Positions 61,037 through 64,000 of a stretch of DNA of 64,000 nucleotides are shown piece after piece. The stretch is from assembly GCF_018141005.1 (NCBI RefSeq), contig NZ_CP046582.1, forward strand, positions 3,720,001 through 3,784,000, read 5' to 3'. The position numbers and the translations under genes were made by a program. Every line of letters starts with the position of its first letter. Position 1 is the first letter of the stretch. The notes under the pieces are model-generated. The model did no database searches and was not told where the DNA came from. It worked only from the letters and a program-made list of their open reading frames with translations. The DNA is from Erwinia sp. E602. Its GTDB lineage: Bacteria; Pseudomonadota; Gammaproteobacteria; Enterobacterales; Enterobacteriaceae.

Positions 61037-61249
61037 TTACAGCGCAGTAACGTTTGCAGCTGCAGGGCCTTTCTGGCCGTTCTCGATAGAGAACTCAACT
61101 TTCTGGCCTTCTTCCAGAGTTTTGAAACCCTGGTTCTGGATTGCAGAGAAGTGTACGAACACGTCTTTGCTGCCGTCAGCTGGAGAGATAAAGCCGAAAC
61201 CTTTCTCAGCGTTGAACCATTTTACTAAACCAGTCATTTTGTTAGACAT
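61037..61249 (-). CDS. CspA family cold-shock protein
   Basis: The 70-residue single cold-shock domain has RNA-binding motifs KGFGFI and VFVHF. The start at 61249 ([17 protein letters not shown]) follows AAGGATAGACAC; an earlier in-frame start adds five residues within the ribosome site. It melts RNA secondary structure and may act as an antiterminator. Sequence lies between CspA, CspB and CspG of E. coli, so I give no specific symbol. A long leader of nearly 200 bases upstream is typical of cold-inducible members. Confidence 0.95.
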   Translation of the reverse strand: MSNKMTGLVKWFNAEKGFGFISPADGSKDVFVHFSAIQNQGFKTLEEGQKVEFSIENGQKGPAAANVTAL

Positions 61250-61745
61250 GTGTCTATCCTTCAATATTGTAGATAAGCCGCATAGGGCACGAGGTTTGTC
61301 AACAGGGATTACTATGAGGCACTCAAGAAGGAGGTCAGTCAGCGTTACGCTTTACTGAAGACTGCTTTACTAAAATTGCTCGCATACGTGGGTCTGTATC
61401 AAAACCGACGGACACATTTACTCATAACACCATCGCGATAACAAGCATTAATAAAACAAAAAAAGTCATTAAATGTCAGCTTATTGAATTTAAGGGGAAA
61501 AAATCAATCCTGCGCGACAAATGTGCTGCGCTAACCGCCAATGCCATCGCCACAGGGCAAGCCGCTCTGACATCCGCAGGAAGACGCCATCCGCCCCACA
61601 AGAAACGGCGAAACCTGCTGCGGATAACCTATACGAATGTTTACACGCCGAACGATTGCCATTCGTCATCACACCTTTAAGATAAGCCCCCGACCAGCGG
61701 CCGCCCCGCTCCGTTATCGCGTTGAAATAAATCAGGAGACGGCTT
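61250..61745. other. Leader and divergent control region of the cold-shock gene
   Basis: This 496-base stretch contains the presumed long leader of the cold-shock gene and, to the right, the upstream region of the thioredoxin-like gene. I did not find the E. coli cold-box sequence. No credible gene is visible; frames here lack ribosome sites. Confidence 0.55.
61451..61479 (-). promoter_or_regulatory. Possible promoter of the cold-shock gene
   Basis: On the minus strand CTGACA and TTTTAT are separated by 17 bases. A start near 61444 would give a leader of about 195 bases, fitting a cold-shock mRNA. The -10 matches at only four positions. Confidence 0.3.
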
Positions 61746-62279
61746 GTGAGCCAGTGGAACAGACGACTTTTAAAACGTGCCCGCCAGCTGTGCCAATACC
61801 TGCTGCTACCGCTGCTAATCATCGTGTTAACGATTAAACTTCACGATAGCCTGCGCGCCCCGATCCTGCCGGCAGATTTCGCCACACGCTCGCTGCACAC
61901 GATTGACGGACGCGATCTGACCCTGGCCGAGCTGAGCGCTAAAAAGCCGCTGGTGGTATGGTTCTGGAACCGCTGGTGCGCCGCCTGCCAGGACAGCCTG
62001 CCGCTGATGATGCGGCTTGACGGCAAACGCATCGGGGTACTGACGGTTGCCGTCCGCTCGGGGGATGACATCGGTATAGTGCGCTACCTGCAGGGGCATC
62101 ACCTGGCCGTCCCCGTAGTCAATGACAGCCGCGGTGAACTGGCCGATAGCTGGCAGGTCACCGCCTCTCCTACCATGATTATCGTGGCGAAAGGTGAAGC
62201 GGTCAGCACCACCAGCGGTTGGACCAGTGACCTTGGGGTATGGATACGGCTGTGGTGGGTGCGTAAATGGCAGTACTGA
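61746..62279 (+). CDS. Membrane-anchored thioredoxin-like protein (ScsD/TlpA-like)
   Basis: The 177-residue product has a basic N-terminus, one membrane anchor at about residues 18-32, and a periplasmic thioredoxin fold with the redox pair Cys78 and Cys81 in RWCAAC and the cis-proline TASPTMII. It resembles ScsD and TlpA-type disulfide oxidoreductases, probably acting on periplasmic thiols. The start codon is GTG at 61746 after CAGGAGACGGCTT. It stands alone; other scs genes are missing here. Confidence 0.85.
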   Translation: MSQWNRRLLKRARQLCQYLLLPLLIIVLTIKLHDSLRAPILPADFATRSLHTIDGRDLTLAELSAKKPLVVWFWNRWCAACQDSLPLMMRLDGKRIGVLTVAVRSGDDIGIVRYLQGHHLAVPVVNDSRGELADSWQVTASPTMIIVAKGEAVSTTSGWTSDLGVWIRLWWVRKWQY

Positions 62280-62303
62280 CGGGCCCGTGCACAGGCCCGT
62301 CAG
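62276..62303. terminator. Hairpin between the thioredoxin-like gene and the I78-type gene
   Basis: CTGACGGGCC at 62276-62285 pairs with GGCCCGTCAG at 62294-62303. The stem includes the stop codon of the thioredoxin-like gene. No U run follows; the two genes converge here. Confidence 0.5.
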
Positions 62304-62310
62304 CGGCCGC

Positions 62311-62607
62311 TTAACCGCAGTAGACGCGGGTAATTTTCTGCTGCTGGTCGCCCATAAAGTTCAGACGATTAAGATTAAAGTCCATGGTGACCGCGGAGTT
62401 ATGCGGGATAGCACGCACCGGCCCCTCGAAGCGCACGTCGTTAATCGACGAAAGCGGCTTGCCGACATACTGCTGATACTGCGACGCACCACAGCGATCC
62501 AGCTCAGGATCCACGGCGGCAGACGCCGCGCCCTTGTTGCCCGCTGACTGGCAACCTGACAGCGCCATCAGCGCCGTGACTACCGCGATTTTTCCATAAA
62601 TGGTCAT
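62311..62607 (-). CDS. I78-type peptidase-inhibitor lipoprotein
   Basis: The 98-residue product is a predicted lipoprotein with lipobox LSGC and Cys19. The rest fits the small I78 inhibitor fold: a conserved LDRCGASQYQQYVGKPLSSI block, VRAIPHNSAVTMDFNLNRLN, and a C-terminal cysteine (ITRVYCG) that could pair with Cys39. I78 members inhibit serine proteases, so this may guard the envelope. Substrate is unknown. The start follows AGGAGCAGAAAAC. Confidence 0.82.
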   Translation of the reverse strand: MTIYGKIAVVTALMALSGCQSAGNKGAASAAVDPELDRCGASQYQQYVGKPLSSINDVRFEGPVRAIPHNSAVTMDFNLNRLNFMGDQQQKITRVYCG

Positions 62608-62759
62608 GTTTTCTGCTCCTCTTTTTGCGTAGATAACCAGCGATTTACTGTGAAGACTAACAGATTTAATCGCGTAAGCCGCAAGAAAAACAGCTCATAT
62701 TGCTGCCTCCCTTGCCTTTTAAGGCGCACGCATCGCTCAAAAAAACCTTACCTGCGGGT

Positions 62760-62765
62760 TATAAT
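62760..62765 (+). promoter_or_regulatory. Candidate -10 element for a very small gene
   Basis: A perfect TATAAT lies 31 bases before the ATG at 62796. No good -35 is seen 16-18 bases upstream, so the promoter would need an activator. Confidence 0.35.
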
Positions 62766-62795
62766 TTCAAGGCTAATCCTCAAGAGAAAAACAGT

Positions 62796-62861
62796 ATGGA
62801 ACTGACTCTGTTTCTGGCTTTTGCCCTGTTAATGACGCTGGTGGCGGTAAAAGTCCGTTAA
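62796..62861 (+). CDS. Candidate 21-residue membrane peptide
   Basis: An ATG at 62796, after CTCAAGAGAAAAACAGT, opens a 21-codon frame that ends with TAA. The peptide begins MELTLFLAFALLM and ends AVKVR: one hydrophobic helix with a basic C-terminus, the usual form of small inner-membrane proteins of enterobacteria. A perfect TATAAT lies upstream. Coding status is an inference from the combination of promoter, ribosome site and composition. I do not recognise a homologue. Confidence 0.45.
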   Translation: MELTLFLAFALLMTLVAVKVR

Positions 62862-62961
62862 CCCTGTGTGCGCCTGCGCAATGATTTCCCATGCAGGCAC
62901 ACCATCGACAGCCCACCGTGCAGACGTTATCATCGTTGCCTCCTGGCACAGAGAACTCTGC

Positions 62962-63621
62962 ATGACCCTACCCGGCGATCGCATCACCCATACCCTGCTC
63001 TGTGCAGGCGCACTGTTTATCTGGTATGCGATTAGCGTGCTGGTCGGTGCGCTGCCGAATTTCACTTATCTGCAGTCCAGTGGCCTGCTGATGCCGCTGC
63101 TCTGCGCGCTGGAATTTGTCGCGCTGGTGCCGGTTTACCGCTGGTATGTTCGTAGTTATGACACCCCGATCCCCTCAGGCAGGCTAACGCTGCGCCAGGC
63201 GTTGCTGTTCAGCGCGATGCTAATCGCGCTGATTGCTGCACAGTCACTCTATCTGCAGCGCGAAGGCTGGACCGGTGCGCAGCAAACCGGCTCGCTGTAT
63301 ACCGTGGTGCTGTTCTCGCTGGCGGTGGTCCTTCTCGCACCGGTGTATGAGGAGATCCTGTTCCGCGGCTTTGTGCTGCAGGGGCTGTTACTGTGGGCAC
63401 CTCGGCAGCGGCTGGCCTGTTCGCTGCTCAGTTCGCTTATTTTTGCCGCCGTGCATACCCAGTATGTGCATCTGCAAACGCTGATCGCGCTGGTGCTGCT
63501 CTCGCTGCTGCTGTGCGCGGCTCGCTTCGTTTCCAACGGACTCAGACTCCCCATTTTTCTGCATATGCTCAATAATTTCCTTGGCGTTGCACCGGGTCTG
63601 TGGCTGGCTTTTTCCCATTAA
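62962..63621 (+). CDS. CPBP-family intramembrane metalloprotease-like protein
   Basis: From the ATG at 62962 the product has 219 residues and about six to seven hydrophobic segments. The CPBP (Abi) motifs are intact: E130, E131 and R135 in YEEILFRG, H165 in FAAVH, and H201 with N205 in HMLNN. These residues would form an intramembrane metal site as in Rce1-type proteases. Family members process prenylated proteins or protect against bacteriocins in other organisms; the role here is unknown. An earlier frame from 62866 adds 32 residues and is not favoured. Confidence 0.85.
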   Translation: MTLPGDRITHTLLCAGALFIWYAISVLVGALPNFTYLQSSGLLMPLLCALEFVALVPVYRWYVRSYDTPIPSGRLTLRQALLFSAMLIALIAAQSLYLQREGWTGAQQTGSLYTVVLFSLAVVLLAPVYEEILFRGFVLQGLLLWAPRQRLACSLLSSLIFAAVHTQYVHLQTLIALVLLSLLLCAARFVSNGLRLPIFLHMLNNFLGVAPGLWLAFSH

Positions 63622-63756
63622 TCCAAAGCATCTCTGATGTTTATAACTCTTTTTGCTGGCTTATAACCATTACTCATAACGTTAGCCAATAATCTACTAT
63701 GGTTATTTCGCAGGGTTAAATTACACTCGCGACAAATCTTAAGGTAAGGAAACACC

Positions 63757-64000
63757 ATGAAATTTTTAGCTCCCTCAGTGATGGCGGTAGCCCTGGCGGC
63801 CTCCTTTACCGCGACGGCTGCCACCCCGGCTGACACGCTGGTGATCGCTCAGTCTATCGATGATGCCAGCAGCTTCGATCCGGCTGAAGGTTTTGAACTG
63901 ACCTCGGTACAGGCGTTTACTAACCTCTATCAGCGCCTGGTTCAGTCTGACCCACAGAACCCGACCGACCTCAAGCCGACGCTGGCCACCAGCTGGCAGC
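63757..64000 (+). CDS. Peptide-type ABC transporter substrate-binding protein (5' part)
   Basis: The gene starts at 63757 after TAAGGTAAGGAAACACC and runs off the window with 81 codons visible. The product opens with a Sec signal peptide cut near TAA-TPAD (residue 22), followed by LVIAQSIDDASSFDPAEGF, the typical start of family 5 binding proteins such as DppA, OppA and GsiB. It should bind peptides or related solutes in the periplasm for an ABC importer that would lie beyond the window. Confidence 0.85.
   Translation, partial: MKFLAPSVMAVALAASFTATAATPADTLVIAQSIDDASSFDPAEGFELTSVQAFTNLYQRLVQSDPQNPTDLKPTLATSWQ

Overview
The window is core chromosome of a gamma-proteobacterium of the order Enterobacterales. 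Gene order follows the Escherichia coli lon-clpXP to proC arc almost gene for gene (clpX-clpP-tig-bolA-yajG-ampG-cyoABCDE-yajR-yajQ-panE-yajL-thiI-xseB-ispA-dxs-pgpA-thiL-nusB-ribE-ribD-nrdR-yajI-secFD-yajC-tgt-queA-acpH, then proY-brnQ-phoRB-sbcDC-mak-rdgC-ppnP-yaiA-aroL-yaiI-proC-psiF-iraP). Differences from E. coli point to Erwinia, Pantoea or a close relative: a peroxiredoxin beside acpH, a phosphate-binding protein behind phoR, no phoA or dgcC beside psiF, and no aroM beside ppnP. The genus is an inference from gene content and protein similarity recalled from memory; no alignment was run. No tRNA, rRNA, CRISPR array, prophage, insertion sequence or broken gene was found.

Layout. Positions 1-4300 hold proteostasis genes (clpX, clpP with a sigma-32-type promoter, trigger factor) and bolA. 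Positions 4580-12018 hold yajG, ampG and the cytochrome bo3 oxidase operon with haem O synthase. Positions 12176-20712 hold yajR, yajQ, panE-yajL, thiI and the isoprenoid-precursor operon xseB-ispA-dxs. Between dxs and pgpA lies a 90-residue peptide gene with a double-glycine leader, an apparent orphan microcin. Positions 21262-25355 are a riboflavin/thiamine/NusB operon read leftward from nrdR to pgpA. Positions 26204-31711 are queA-tgt-yajC-secD-secF, also leftward. Positions 31796-36709 are a more variable stretch: acpH, peroxiredoxin, a histidine acid phosphatase behind a perfect 16-bp palindrome, a LysR regulator and a divergent metallo-beta-lactamase-fold hydrolase.

Positions 36770-44388 hold proY and brnQ, a MetE-like methionine synthase gene with three tandem MetJ boxes, and a phoB-phoR-PstS-like operon behind a clear Pho box. 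The divergent sbcD-sbcC pair follows. A three-lipoprotein operon (CsgG family, DUF4810, DUF799) lies at 49175-50864. Positions 51203-58224 run from mak to proC and include rdgC, ppnP, an IclR regulator, yaiA, aroL with two TyrR-box-like sites, a DUF2076 gene and yaiI. The right end holds psiF, iraP, an unlisted 52-residue glycine/histidine-rich lipoprotein, mdtG, a cold-shock gene with a long leader, a membrane-anchored thioredoxin-like protein, an I78-type inhibitor lipoprotein, a 21-residue candidate membrane peptide, a CPBP-family membrane protein and the start of an oligopeptide-type binding protein that runs off the window.

Functional themes are protein quality control, respiration, protein export and tRNA queuosine modification, cofactor and isoprenoid synthesis, and phosphate starvation (phoBR, PstS-like protein, acid phosphatase, psiF, iraP). 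The best candidates for undescribed biology are the orphan microcin-like gene, the three-lipoprotein operon, and the two very small genes near the right end.
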